From Bacteroidales bacterium (GTDB taxonomy: Bacteria; Bacteroidota; Bacteroidia; Bacteroidales; VadinHA17), in assembly GCA_022865305.1 (NCBI GenBank), contig JALHSP010000135.1:1-44063 (forward strand): 44,063 nt of DNA, written 5' to 3'. Numbering within the stretch: position 1 is the first letter of the stretch; every line of letters starts with the position of its first letter. Shown one piece after another: positions 23,383 to 31,139 of the stretch. The position numbers and the translations under genes were made by a program. The notes beneath the pieces were generated by a model. That model was not told where the DNA came from, did no database searches, and saw only the letters and a list, made by a program, of their open reading frames with translations.

Positions 23383-25806
23383 TTAAAAAGCCCGGATTGC
23401 ACGTACATAAAGTGTACTGGTCTTCCCGGCGAGCACCGTAGCACCAGTGGTTAAGTCCCAACCATATGCGTTCAGGTTATTGATCTCGGTGGAGCTCCAA
23501 TAGTTGCTGCCTCCAAAACCACCAACCACGCTTTTTTGTGCATACAATAAAGTTAACTCGTATTTTGAAGGTAAATACCAGTCACCATAAGTAATGCCAT
23601 CAACGGTTACTGAATAAACAGCACAAACTTTTGCAGCAAAGTTTCCGGTTTGATTATCACTCATTTGCGCAGATACTATTAAAGCAGTATTCATTTCACC
23701 TGCACCTAATCCCTCGCTCATGGTGCCGGTATATCTATATGTTCCGTTATACCATTGAATACCTGTACTTTGATCAGTTGTGGTGGCTATTAAGCCGTGT
23801 TGTCCGCCATCGTAAACATAAAATACAATGCCGCCACCGTAACTTTCGCCAATGGAATGTGAAGAAGAAGAACCAGTACTTGCATTAATTACATAAGGGC
23901 TTGCCGCTGATCCTGTTCCTGTTATTGTAATATTTGTTCCGGTTGAGATTTTAGTTTCTGTACCATCGGCATTTTGTAAACCATTCAGTTTGGTTTTATC
24001 AGCACCACTCATAAAACCGCTTATTGAGGTTGTTGCATTGGCATGAGTGTGGCTGGTTAAAGCATAATCAGGTGTAAATCTCACCCATTTAGATCCATTG
24101 AATTTTAACAAATCGTTAGTTGTTGCACCTGTAAAATCAAAATCAGTAATCCCGTAACCTGCTAATGTTGTTGGCTTTCCAGATGTGATCTTACTCCAGT
24201 CAAGGCCTGGTAAATCAGAAGTAACCAAAGACCTGAAAGCAGGTGTACCGGGACTTCCATCTGGCGATGCAAATATCATATTTGCAGTTTGTGAAGTTAG
24301 TGTAGCTGTCAGTGTTCCAGTTGTAGTAATCGGAGAGCCTGACAGAATAAAAACATTTGGTAAAGAAAGCCCAACGGAGGTTACTGTTCCTACATTCCAG
24401 CTTCTGTTCACCGTAAGATCAAAAGCGGTTCCATTTATGGATATTGTTCTTGTGTTCGGCACATATCCTGCCAAAGCATGATTACCCCAGGTAAAAGCAG
24501 TATTCCAGTTGCTAATTAAACTTGAAGTAATCCCATTTGCCGTATGGGATGTGTTCATAGCATCTGTAATACCAAAACCAGCTAAAGTTGTAGGTTTTGA
24601 CAATAAATCAGCAAAGGCTCCACTTGTTGCAACAGTAGCGAAAGTCGGTTTCCCTGATAGCGATCCCCAGGTACCATCAAAAAGGACAGGTTTGTTAAGA
24701 AGATCTGCGTAACTGCCAGATGTAGCAACTGCCGCAAAAGTTGGCTTCCCAGTTATTTCAATCCAGGTGGGAATATAAGAATCTGGTTTATAAAGTCCTG
24801 AATGATTGCCCCAACCATAGACAGTATTCCAGTTGGTAATCATATTTGAAGTGATCCCATTTACAACATGAGAGGTACTCATACCATCAGTAATTCCATA
24901 ACCGGAAAGGGTTGTAGGTTTCCCAGTAATATTAGTCCATGTGCCATCGAATAATATTGGCTTATTTGTTAAATCGTTATAATTACCACTAAACAGAGCT
25001 GGTTTATTTGTAAGGTCGTTATAACTTCCACTTGTAGCTACTGCTGTAAATGTTGGTTTGCCAGTAATTTCATTCCAGGTAGGTACATATCCAATAGGTC
25101 GGTAAAGTCCTGAATGATTGCCCCAACCATAGGCAGTATTCCAATTGGCAATCATATTTGAAGTGATCCCATTTGCAACATGAGATATACTCATGGCATC
25201 TGTAATTCCATAACCTCCAAGTGTGGTTGGTTTCCCAGTAATATTAATCCATGTGCCATCGAATAATGTTGGTTTATTAATAAGATCACTATAGCTGCCA
25301 CTCGTAGCCACAGTTGCAAACAAGGGTTTCCCAGTCAGACTTATCCAAGTACCATCGAACAACACCGGTTTATTTGTAAGATCATTGTAATCTGCAGTCT
25401 TAGCCGTTTTTGAATACAATGCATATGGTACACTTAATAATTGGGAAGTACCAATTATTGTATAGTTAGTGCCCCCAGTCGGATCAGTCTCTGTTTTCAG
25501 GAAATATAATCCATTTGCCCAATTGATAGAAGAGAATGTCCCTGTTATTGGAGTTCCACTACCAATTTCTATACTAACAAGTCCATTTGCATTTGTTTGA
25601 GGATTAGGGCTGTAGGTCTCGGAGAAGACCACAGTGCCTGTAGCTGATCCCTGCAGGATGCTGTTCTTCATTCCTACAGTTTGGTTCACCATTAATACTC
25701 CACTTGCATTTCTTACAACACACTGGTAGCTCATTTTCTGGGGTGATTGAGCAAAAACACTAATAGTCAATGCTATAATCACAAACAGGGTAAATAGTTT
25801 TTTCAT
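23383..25806 (-). CDS. Secreted tail-fibre-like repeat protein with DUF1566-like end
   Basis: An 807-residue exported protein. Residues 1-19 are a signal peptide. About 20-135 is a module common in Bacteroidetes surface proteins (MSYQCVVRNASGVLMVNQ ... TSQLLSVPYALYSKTA). About 138-440 is a series of phage-tail-fibre-like repeats: DLTNKPxLFDGTW-ITGKP, GGYGITDAM, NWNTAYGWGNHSGLY. About 440-660 is a linker with a fibre-like ALTSHTHANATTSISG. About 670-807 is a DUF1566/FISUMP-like globular end (SIGESYGGGIVFYVYDGGQHG, GDWYLPSKYELTLL, NYWSSTE, YVRAIRAF). It lies 6 nt after the T9SS-sorted gene at 25813, so the two form an operon from P5. The role is presumably an extracellular fibre with a ligand-binding tip. 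Confidence 0.85.
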   Translation of the reverse strand: MKKLFTLFVIIALTISVFAQSPQKMSYQCVVRNASGVLMVNQTVGMKNSILQGSATGTVVFSETYSPNPQTNANGLVSIEIGSGTPITGTFSSINWANGLYFLKTETDPTGGTNYTIIGTSQLLSVPYALYSKTAKTADYNDLTNKPVLFDGTWISLTGKPLFATVATSGSYSDLINKPTLFDGTWINITGKPTTLGGYGITDAMSISHVANGITSNMIANWNTAYGWGNHSGLYRPIGYVPTWNEITGKPTFTAVATSGSYNDLTNKPALFSGNYNDLTNKPILFDGTWTNITGKPTTLSGYGITDGMSTSHVVNGITSNMITNWNTVYGWGNHSGLYKPDSYIPTWIEITGKPTFAAVATSGSYADLLNKPVLFDGTWGSLSGKPTFATVATSGAFADLLSKPTTLAGFGITDAMNTSHTANGITSSLISNWNTAFTWGNHALAGYVPNTRTISINGTAFDLTVNRSWNVGTVTSVGLSLPNVFILSGSPITTTGTLTATLTSQTANMIFASPDGSPGTPAFRSLVTSDLPGLDWSKITSGKPTTLAGYGITDFDFTGATTNDLLKFNGSKWVRFTPDYALTSHTHANATTSISGFMSGADKTKLNGLQNADGTETKISTGTNITITGTGSAASPYVINASTGSSSSHSIGESYGGGIVFYVYDGGQHGLIATTTDQSTGIQWYNGTYRYTGTMSEGLGAGEMNTALIVSAQMSDNQTGNFAAKVCAVYSVTVDGITYGDWYLPSKYELTLLYAQKSVVGGFGGSNYWSSTEINNLNAYGWDLTTGATVLAGKTSTLYVRAIRAF

Positions 25807-25812
25807 AGGATT

Positions 25813-26289
25813 CTATCTTTTAATTATTTTGAATATTTTAATTTCCTTATTGTCTTTTATTACCTTCAGAAAATAGATTGCAGATGACAGGCTCTCCATC
25901 GAAATCTCTGTCTCTTCACTCTCAATCTTTTTATCCTGAAGAAGTATTCCGTTTAGGTCATAAAGACGAAACTTCAGATTCTCATCACTAAATGGTTTGA
26001 TGGAAAGGTTTATTAATCCTCTGGTCGGGTTTGGGTAAACCTTGTATTCAAGAGTAATCCCCTCAGTATTTTCGATAGCTGTTACTACAGAAATTTCATA
26101 TGGTTGCTGAACTCCCTGAGCAACGGTTCCATTTGTTCCTGATAAAAAATTGTAGGTAATCTGGCCCACTGTATAACTTATTGAACCTCCACTACCAGTT
26201 GCATTTCCACCAGTTACCGAGACGGTCTCTTGTGCATTTATTAAAATACAACTAATCACTAATACCAAAAGAATAATAACCTTTTTCAT
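25813..26289 (-). CDS. Small T9SS-sorted surface protein
   Basis: I start at the ATG at 26289 (MKKVIILLVLVISCILINAQ); a TTG eight codons upstream is less likely. After the signal peptide comes a short glycine- and serine-rich strand region (ETVSVTGGNATGSGGSISYTVGQ, split here by strands) and then a type A T9SS C-terminal sorting domain (about 80-158: YKVYPNPTRGLINLSI, FRLYDLNGILLQ, AIYFLKVI). At about 158 residues, more than half is sorting signal, so the functional part is short. It is the first gene of a two-gene operon with the tail-fibre-like protein and may anchor or accompany it. Confidence 0.8.
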   Translation of the reverse strand: MKKVIILLVLVISCILINAQETVSVTGGNATGSGGSISYTVGQITYNFLSGTNGTVAQGVQQPYEISVVTAIENTEGITLEYKVYPNPTRGLINLSIKPFSDENLKFRLYDLNGILLQDKKIESEETEISMESLSSAIYFLKVIKDNKEIKIFKIIKR

Positions 26290-26382
26290 TGGATTACCAT
26301 TTATGTTTTTCAATCAAAAGATTTGTCTCAAGCAGATTTATTCTGTAGGAAGGCAATAAAACGAGAAGTAGATTGATTTTAA

Positions 26383-26414
26383 CAAAGTTACGAGATAAAT
26401 ACTATACAAGTCAA
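26383..26414 (-). promoter_or_regulatory. Island-type promoter P5
   Basis: Minus strand: AAATAAATTTGAC, 19 nt, then TAACTTTG. It is followed by about 90 nt of leader before the ATG at 26289 and drives the 25813/23383 operon. Confidence 0.65.
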
Positions 26415-26438
26415 ATTTATTTTTATCCACCCACCCAA

Positions 26439-26456
26439 GTCCCCTTTTTAAAGGGA
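26439..26456. repeat. Small palindrome upstream of P5
   Basis: GTCCC and GGGAC flank an A/T core. It may be a terminator for the 26562 gene or a short intergenic repeat. The rest of the 26314-26561 gap shows nothing else. Confidence 0.4.
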
Positions 26457-26561
26457 CCTGGTGAATGGTTTTAGCACTGTTGCTTTTCAGTGGTTCTTGA
26501 GATTTTAAAGTTGAGATGAACCGTCTCCCAACAACAGTAAAGAAAATGCAGCGTGACTCAA

Positions 26562-26816
26562 CTATTCTAGGATTATATTGAAGTATATGATATAATAGGC
26601 TGTCCCTTTAACAATGAACACTTCCTTGACTTCTACAGTCAATTTAATAGCGTCAACATCGACCTTCTCTCCTTGTCTTATCTCAGGGAAGGTCACCAAA
26701 CAGATTACTTTAAATGGGCAATAAATGCGTCTTAACCTCCCTGACTTATCAATTACCAATAGACTGTCACTCGAAATCCATTTTAGCAGCTCTTTAAGAT
26801 ATTCTTCCTTACTCAT
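26562..26816 (-). CDS. Orphan protein, 84 aa
   Basis: A short protein without signal peptide: a helical start (MSKEEYLKELLKWISSD) followed by strands (SLLVIDKSGRLRRIYCPFKVICLV, VDVDAIKLTVEVKEVFIVKG). The pattern is a small beta barrel preceded by a helix. It sits 85 nt downstream of the DUF3871 remnant on the same strand. In Bacteroidetes mobile elements such small ORFs often accompany DUF3871, so it may be part of the old element core. Function unknown. Confidence 0.5.
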   Translation of the reverse strand: MSKEEYLKELLKWISSDSLLVIDKSGRLRRIYCPFKVICLVTFPEIRQGEKVDVDAIKLTVEVKEVFIVKGTAYYIIYFNIILE

Positions 26817-26901
26817 AAAGATTGATTGGTTTAATTACAGCTTTTAATAGCCCAGCTTTCACTTCTTGGTTGTGACCCCATAGAATGTGATGTGGCATTC
26901 C

Positions 26902-27699
26902 TTATGATAAAAACCACGACTGCTTCTTATCTCTGAGATGATCAACCAGGCTGTTTATGAACAGAAGCGAGCCAACATTTCGATCAAGGAAAGTATCTAT
27001 ATATGATGATTTTGTAGCTCCTGTGAAGAGATTGTATACCTTCCAAAGATTGATATCTCCTGATTCCTCTCTGCAGAAACTCTTGTTTTCATAATAATCC
27101 CTTCCAATCATTGATATCTGTGTATCTGATACCGGCACTGCTGCATCAAGAGTTTTCTTTGTCTTCAGTGGCAGATATTGATACAGCCTTGATTTCCCAA
27201 CCATCTGAGCAAACTGGTGCTCACTGAGAGCATATTCAGAAAGGGTGGATAAATTGTTAATCTGCCTTTCAGCATCAAACCTTGTAAGTAGCTGAAATAC
27301 TCGATTAAAAAGCTCCTGAACTGACATTACTCTCAGGTCATCCAGGAAACCATCTGTCGAGATACAGAGGTTTATGCAGACATGATTCTTAAAGCCTATG
27401 AATACCTTGAAATGTTCTTCTGTCTTCTTACCATAGAGATTCTCAGAATTGTATGCCCTTACTCCACCAATTGAGAGTGAGAGCTTATTACCATTGACAG
27501 TAGAAGTAATCCCAGGCACTTCATAAATGAAAGCCATTCTCTCATAGTAAATGGTCTTTTCTTCTTCTGTAAGTAGTTCTGCAGGCTTCCCCATAGCTTC
27601 AGGAATACGGCCTTTAATCGGATGACTAATCCTTATAGCCGGATGCAAGTTATTCTCCGAAGTGAAGAATTTATCTGCCGCCTGGCCCATCAACTCCAA
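26902..27699 (-). pseudogene. DUF3871 family gene, 5'-truncated
   Basis: About 260 residues match the DUF3871 family of Bacteroidetes mobile elements: IRISHPIKGRIPEA, EEKTIYYERMAFIYEVPG, LSLSIGGVRAYNSENLY, FKVFIGFKNHVCINLCISTDGF, LSEHQFAQMVGKSRLYQYLP, LWKVYNLFTGATKSSYIDTFLDRN and the WFLS end. The family is normally some 330 residues; about 60-70 N-terminal residues are absent. The frame begins only at a TTG lying inside the integrase remnant, with which it overlaps by 29 nt out of frame. I infer that a deletion fused the middle of this gene to the front of the integrase. The molecular function of DUF3871 is unknown. Confidence 0.8.
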
Positions 27700-28069
27700 T
27701 CAGTTTTTCAATACTTGCAACATGAAAGTCATAAACCTTAACGAGAGTCATTTGGTTTTGACTTTTACCTTTCAGCTCAGCAATAATCTGATGTACTGAG
27801 ATCATTTCATCTTTGATATCAAAGTTGCTGAAATACTTCTCAACCTTGCTTACCAGGTTATTCAGTGCAGTATTTATAATTCTTGCAGGTTCAGATCTTC
27901 CGGCAACTCTTTGAGAGGCTTTATCCCATAGCTCAGGATTGACTTTTCTATTGGTCGAAATTTCAGCTCTTTCTCCATTAACAGTGATTCTCAGATAAAT
28001 AGGAGCTTCTCTTTTCTTATCCTTCCACGATTCTTTCACGTAAAAATGAATGACAATTTTGTTTTTCAT
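27671..28069 (-). pseudogene. Tyrosine recombinase (integrase), N-terminal arm domain only
   Basis: The 132-residue product matches the N-terminus of Bacteroidetes phage/ICE-type integrases. It has an arm DNA-binding domain (KIVIHFYVKESWKDKKREAP, YLRITVNGERAEISTNRKV, PELWDKASQRV) and the beginning of the SAM-like core-binding domain (TLVKVYDFHVASIEKLIGVD). After IGVD the sequence switches to DUF3871 DNA and stops five codons later. The catalytic domain with R-H-R-Y is absent. Intact relatives have about 400 residues. Position and orientation next to the intact tRNA-Glu are typical for the integrase of an element inserted there. Confidence 0.85.
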
Positions 28070-28184
28070 AATTCTCTGTATTAAATGGTCTTGATTTTAT
28101 ACAAATTTCCCTCTATTAGAGCATTATCCTTCATGCAAAAGGCCGCAAACAAGTGCAAAATAGACAGAGAGTTACAGAGTTTAG

Positions 28185-28218
28185 CGAGACTAATTTGGTT
28201 ATTTAAAAATTAGTCTCG
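28185..28218. repeat. Perfect inverted repeat between integrase and tRNA
   Basis: CGAGACTAATT (28185-28195) and AATTAGTCTCG (28208-28218) form an 11-bp perfect repeat with a 12-nt spacer. It lies between the integrase start and the attachment site and could be an arm-type recombinase site, an operator for the integrase gene or a terminator. Confidence 0.5.
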
Positions 28219-28266
28219 AATTTTCACCCTATTAAGGGAGTTCTAGCGTACAATTTGAGTACCTGT

Positions 28267-28306
28267 AAAAAAAGAAACCGCCTGAAATCCTTGATTTTAA
28301 GCGGTT
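28267..28306 (-). terminator. Terminator of tRNA-Glu supplied by the island
   Basis: A 14-bp stem (28276-28289 with 28293-28306; one mismatch, one G-U) with a 3-nt loop is followed on the minus strand by a run of T. It lies 26 nt past the tRNA 3' end, just inside the island. Confidence 0.8.
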
Positions 28307-28329
28307 GCGTATAAAATGAGATCGTTTTA

Positions 28330-28356
28330 TGTAGTCCATAGGGGAATCGAACCCCT
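28330..28356. repeat. attL: tRNA-Glu copy of the 27-bp attachment repeat
   Basis: Identical to 15106-15132. It covers the 3' 25 nt of tRNA-Glu plus two bases beyond. Confidence 0.9.
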
Positions 28357-28403
28357 GTTACCAGGATGAAAACCTGACGTCCTAACCACTAGACGAATGG
28401 ACC
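28332..28403 (-). tRNA. tRNA-Glu(TTC)
   Basis: The minus strand folds into a complete 72-nt cloverleaf: acceptor GGTCCAT/ATGGACT (one G-U), D arm GTCT/GGAC, anticodon stem TCAGG/CCTGG with loop TTTTCAT (anticodon TTC), and T arm AGGGG/CCCCT. CCA is not encoded. It is the integration target of the island; its 3' part has been restored by the island end. Confidence 0.94.
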
Positions 28404-28524
28404 GTACAAAGAACCTGAAAATGCGGATGCAAAGAAAACATGTTTTTTCCGATCTGCAAAATATTTATTGAAAAAACATCAGACCTGAAGAGGAGACCGA
28501 AACAGGTCTGGATTACACCTGCAG

Positions 28525-28995
28525 TTAAAATACATATCTTACCGAGATGGCTCCGTTTATTCCTCCCCATCCGGTATAACCTATCAGATTGAAAGTAGGG
28601 AGGAGGTCAATTGACAAATTTAGCGGGATCTCATCAAAGGTATACTCAAGTCCTAATATTGCATCGGCCCCTATGACTGAACCAACATAGTTCTCCTCTA
28701 CATTTGGATTCCTTCCGGCATCCCAGAAACCGACATGTGCTCCTACACCCCAGAACCAGTTCAGCCCGGGATATTCTCCTGTCCAGTGTTCATTCTCATA
28801 TAATCCTGTTATCACAAATCCTCCCCAGCTGCTTGCCAGAACCCCTTCAAGGGCATTTGTTTTGTTGAGAAAATGCTTTACTGTTACACCATATGGAAGG
28901 CCTGCTCTCAGCCCTAAACTTGTCCTGTAATCCTGTCCAAAAGATGCCATGCTCAGAAATGCTGATAATGACAATAATAAAATAGTTCTTTTCAT
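28525..28995 (-). CDS. Small outer-membrane beta-barrel protein
   Basis: A 156-residue protein with a signal peptide (1-20, ending FGQ) and alternating strands typical of an 8-stranded outer-membrane barrel (TSLGLRAGLPYGVTVKHFL, GVLASSWGGFVITGLYENE, FWGVGAHVGFWDAG, ILGLEYTFDEIPLNLSIDLL). It ends in the aromatic terminus SVRYVF used for BAM-mediated assembly. Transport or adhesion function cannot be told. It is a single gene between the tRNA-Glu and the heparinase-family gene. Confidence 0.75.
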   Translation of the reverse strand: MKRTILLLSLSAFLSMASFGQDYRTSLGLRAGLPYGVTVKHFLNKTNALEGVLASSWGGFVITGLYENEHWTGEYPGLNWFWGVGAHVGFWDAGRNPNVEENYVGSVIGADAILGLEYTFDEIPLNLSIDLLPTFNLIGYTGWGGINGAISVRYVF

Positions 28996-29152
28996 AATTA
29001 ATTTGTTTTCATATAAATAATACTACTGATACTTCAATTAAATCGCAGCCAAAACAATATTGCGGATCCATTAATAATTAAACAGGTTTCCCGGAAATTT
29101 GTTTTTGATTAAACGAAAACTTGTCACCAGAATTGTACTTTGCCCTGCTGTT

Positions 29153-31033
29153 TCAATCTGTTTTTGGCCATTCAGAAAGTTTTTTTGCTGAGAATGAACT
29201 GTTTTCCTGAACTCCTTCAGGAAGAAGAAGCACAGACAATGCAGTTCCTGAATTTGCAGGGATGGTAGTTTCAAAACCAACCATTATTGTACCCGGATTC
29301 TGGGCATCATAGGTATTAGAAGGAACAGTGCTCCAGGTTTTCATTGTTATCGTCGCCGGTTCAACAACCTTCAGAGTCAGCTTTTTACCGTTTTTAACCA
29401 TTTCAGCCGTATTATCTCCGGTAATTGTTACTGTAGCAGAAGTTACGAGATTCCAGCGGATAATTGTCCCGGATGCAAGTGTTTCAATTTCATCACGGAC
29501 AGTGACATATTGATTGTCAACTATTGCTATTCCCCTGACTGATTTTTTAAGCTGTCCGTTGTATATTGGGGTGATGTCTGTGATGGCATTAAGCATGGCA
29601 GACTGACCGGAGTAACTGGTAATAACAGCCTTTCCTCCAACAATTTGATACTTGTTATTTACCGTAAGTGTATTATGTGCAAGGTTATTGTACCTGAAAA
29701 CTTCCCATCGTTCGGAGGTTTGAGCCATATTCCACAGGTCAATACCTGCTGATTCCAGGGAGTTGTAGTCCTGCATTCCGAAATCCATTGCCCACCGTTC
29801 TCCTTTTGCATCCATAATAAATGATCCTGCATCCATATGACCATGGTTTACCGAGGGCGATCCTGCTTTCAAACCTACAAAAATAGCATCCGGATCTGTC
29901 CAGGAAGTGCGCATCATTGCTATGGGATTTTTACCCTGACCCACCCATATATTTTTTGAGGGTGATGTAATTTTGTCAATAGTCAATCCTGCGCTCCAGA
30001 TAAGTACAGCAGGCAATAACCTGTCGTTTGGAAGATTTTTATTCAGAAGCTGGTATCTTTCCGACCACAATACGGAAGGATCATTAAGTTTGCCGGCAAA
30101 CCAGAACATGGCAGGATTCGTATTGGCACCGGTACCACAATCGGAATAATTAAAAGGAATTCCGGAAGGTCCGGTCATATTTTCAAGGTATCCGGCTGTT
30201 TTAAGAAAATTTGTACCTCCCGGAAGTTCATAAGTATCTCCGAATGCTTTTTCCATGGCACTGAGGAACATGACGTGGAAACTCGTGCCATAGCCCCAGT
30301 AACCAAAACCTTCCGGATATGCTCCATCAGGATTATAATCATTCAAAGGAAGCTGTATTGAACTGACAGCACGTTCAAATACCTGAATTGCCAGATCTTT
30401 TTCATCTTCATAAACTGCGAGTGCACCGAATGTCATTCCTGCATTGCACACCTGGTTCCAGTTATTCGAACTTGATACCCACCAGTTATTGGCTGACAGA
30501 AAAGAAGGCTTCAATCCTTTTTCTACAATTGCTTCTTTTATGATATTGCGAGATTCAGCTGATAATTCTTTATAAAGCCAGTCATACCCGATAGCTACAC
30601 CCATTGTCATTTCAGCCACGTCAAGAAAATGTGAAGGATTCCAGTCACTGAAGGCCGAAACGGCAAGCATTTCTGTCTCAGCTCTGTCAAGGTATTTTGT
30701 GTCAGATGTCATTCTCCATGCATATGAAAGGTAGAAAATTCTTCTGAGGGCTTCCCTCGATTTGTCAAGAAGCCTTCTGCCGATGAGTACTCTTTCAACA
30801 GGTGGTTTTGATAACAACTTATCGCATTCGTTAAGAATAAAACTGCTTGTGGATCTCCATTCAGATTCTGAAGCAAGAGTCTGCCTTATAAGTGACTCTT
30901 CACCTTCAAGTAGAAGAATTCTCGGATGGGAGGGAGGAACATCCTTTGGAATATTGTTACCATTCCCTGAACAGGAAGACAAAATGACCAGCAACAGGAG
31001 GGTAGCAATTCCATGTAAATAATGTTTATTCAT
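29153..31033 (-). CDS. Heparinase II/III-family polysaccharide lyase lipoprotein
   Basis: Starting at the ATG at 31033 (MNKHYLHGIATLLLLVILSSC) the product has 626 residues and is a lipoprotein with lipobox LSSC. An N-terminal alpha/alpha toroid (about 40-340) includes NNWNQVCNAGMTFGALA and DGAYPEGFGYWGYGT. The C-terminal beta-sandwich begins with the family motif VNHGHMDAGSFIMDAKGERW and continues with HNTLTVNN. These are the usual landmarks of heparinase II/III-type lyases of uronate-containing polysaccharides. The exact substrate is unknown. A longer frame to 31069 starts at a TTG upstream of the likely promoter and was not used. Confidence 0.85.
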   Translation of the reverse strand: MNKHYLHGIATLLLLVILSSCSGNGNNIPKDVPPSHPRILLLEGEESLIRQTLASESEWRSTSSFILNECDKLLSKPPVERVLIGRRLLDKSREALRRIFYLSYAWRMTSDTKYLDRAETEMLAVSAFSDWNPSHFLDVAEMTMGVAIGYDWLYKELSAESRNIIKEAIVEKGLKPSFLSANNWWVSSSNNWNQVCNAGMTFGALAVYEDEKDLAIQVFERAVSSIQLPLNDYNPDGAYPEGFGYWGYGTSFHVMFLSAMEKAFGDTYELPGGTNFLKTAGYLENMTGPSGIPFNYSDCGTGANTNPAMFWFAGKLNDPSVLWSERYQLLNKNLPNDRLLPAVLIWSAGLTIDKITSPSKNIWVGQGKNPIAMMRTSWTDPDAIFVGLKAGSPSVNHGHMDAGSFIMDAKGERWAMDFGMQDYNSLESAGIDLWNMAQTSERWEVFRYNNLAHNTLTVNNKYQIVGGKAVITSYSGQSAMLNAITDITPIYNGQLKKSVRGIAIVDNQYVTVRDEIETLASGTIIRWNLVTSATVTITGDNTAEMVKNGKKLTLKVVEPATITMKTWSTVPSNTYDAQNPGTIMVGFETTIPANSGTALSVLLLPEGVQENSSFSAKKLSEWPKTD

Positions 31034-31056
31034 CAGGATTAAATTTTTGACGGCTG

Positions 31057-31064
31057 CAAAGTAA
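31057..31064 (-). promoter_or_regulatory. Probable -7 element of the heparinase-family gene
   Basis: TTACTTTG on the minus strand (one mismatch to TAnnTTTG) is followed by GCAG. It supports the ATG at 31033, since the TTG start at 31069 would lie upstream of transcription. Confidence 0.4.
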
Positions 31065-31103
31065 TACAAAAATCCAAAAATACCGATGGAAGTTTTAAAG
31101 TCT

Positions 31104-31111
31104 TATATTTG
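31104..31111 (+). promoter_or_regulatory. Probable -7 element of the PLD-like gene
   Basis: TATATTTG fits TAnnTTTG exactly. Transcription would begin near 31118, so the ATG at 31140 rather than that at 31086 is the likely start of the gene. Confidence 0.5.
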
Positions 31112-31139
31112 TAAAAGGGGAAAGATCCATAAGGTTCCA

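Larger units (their letters stand above)
15106..28356. mobile_element. Genomic island integrated in tRNA-Glu, integrase-disabled
   Basis: The 13.2-kb segment is bounded by a perfect 27-bp direct repeat of the tRNA-Glu 3' end and carries a tyrosine-recombinase remnant next to the intact tRNA, the usual geometry of tRNA-borne integrative elements. Known neighbours change from ordinary core genes (rpsT) to orphan and secreted proteins at the boundary. DUF3871, a family known from Bacteroidetes mobile elements, also lies inside. No relaxase, conjugation or phage structural operon is present. The integrase has lost its catalytic domain through an internal deletion, so the element looks stranded. 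Cargo: FISUMP proteins, an astacin-type protease, a tail-fibre-like protein, an IS982 element and orphans. Confidence 0.85.

Noticed and set aside
23383-25806. Diversity-generating retroelement with the DUF1566-like domain as variable protein
   Set aside because: The lectin-like fold is that of such targets, but there is no reverse transcriptase gene in the window and no near-identical template copy of the C-terminal coding region with adenine-specific differences.
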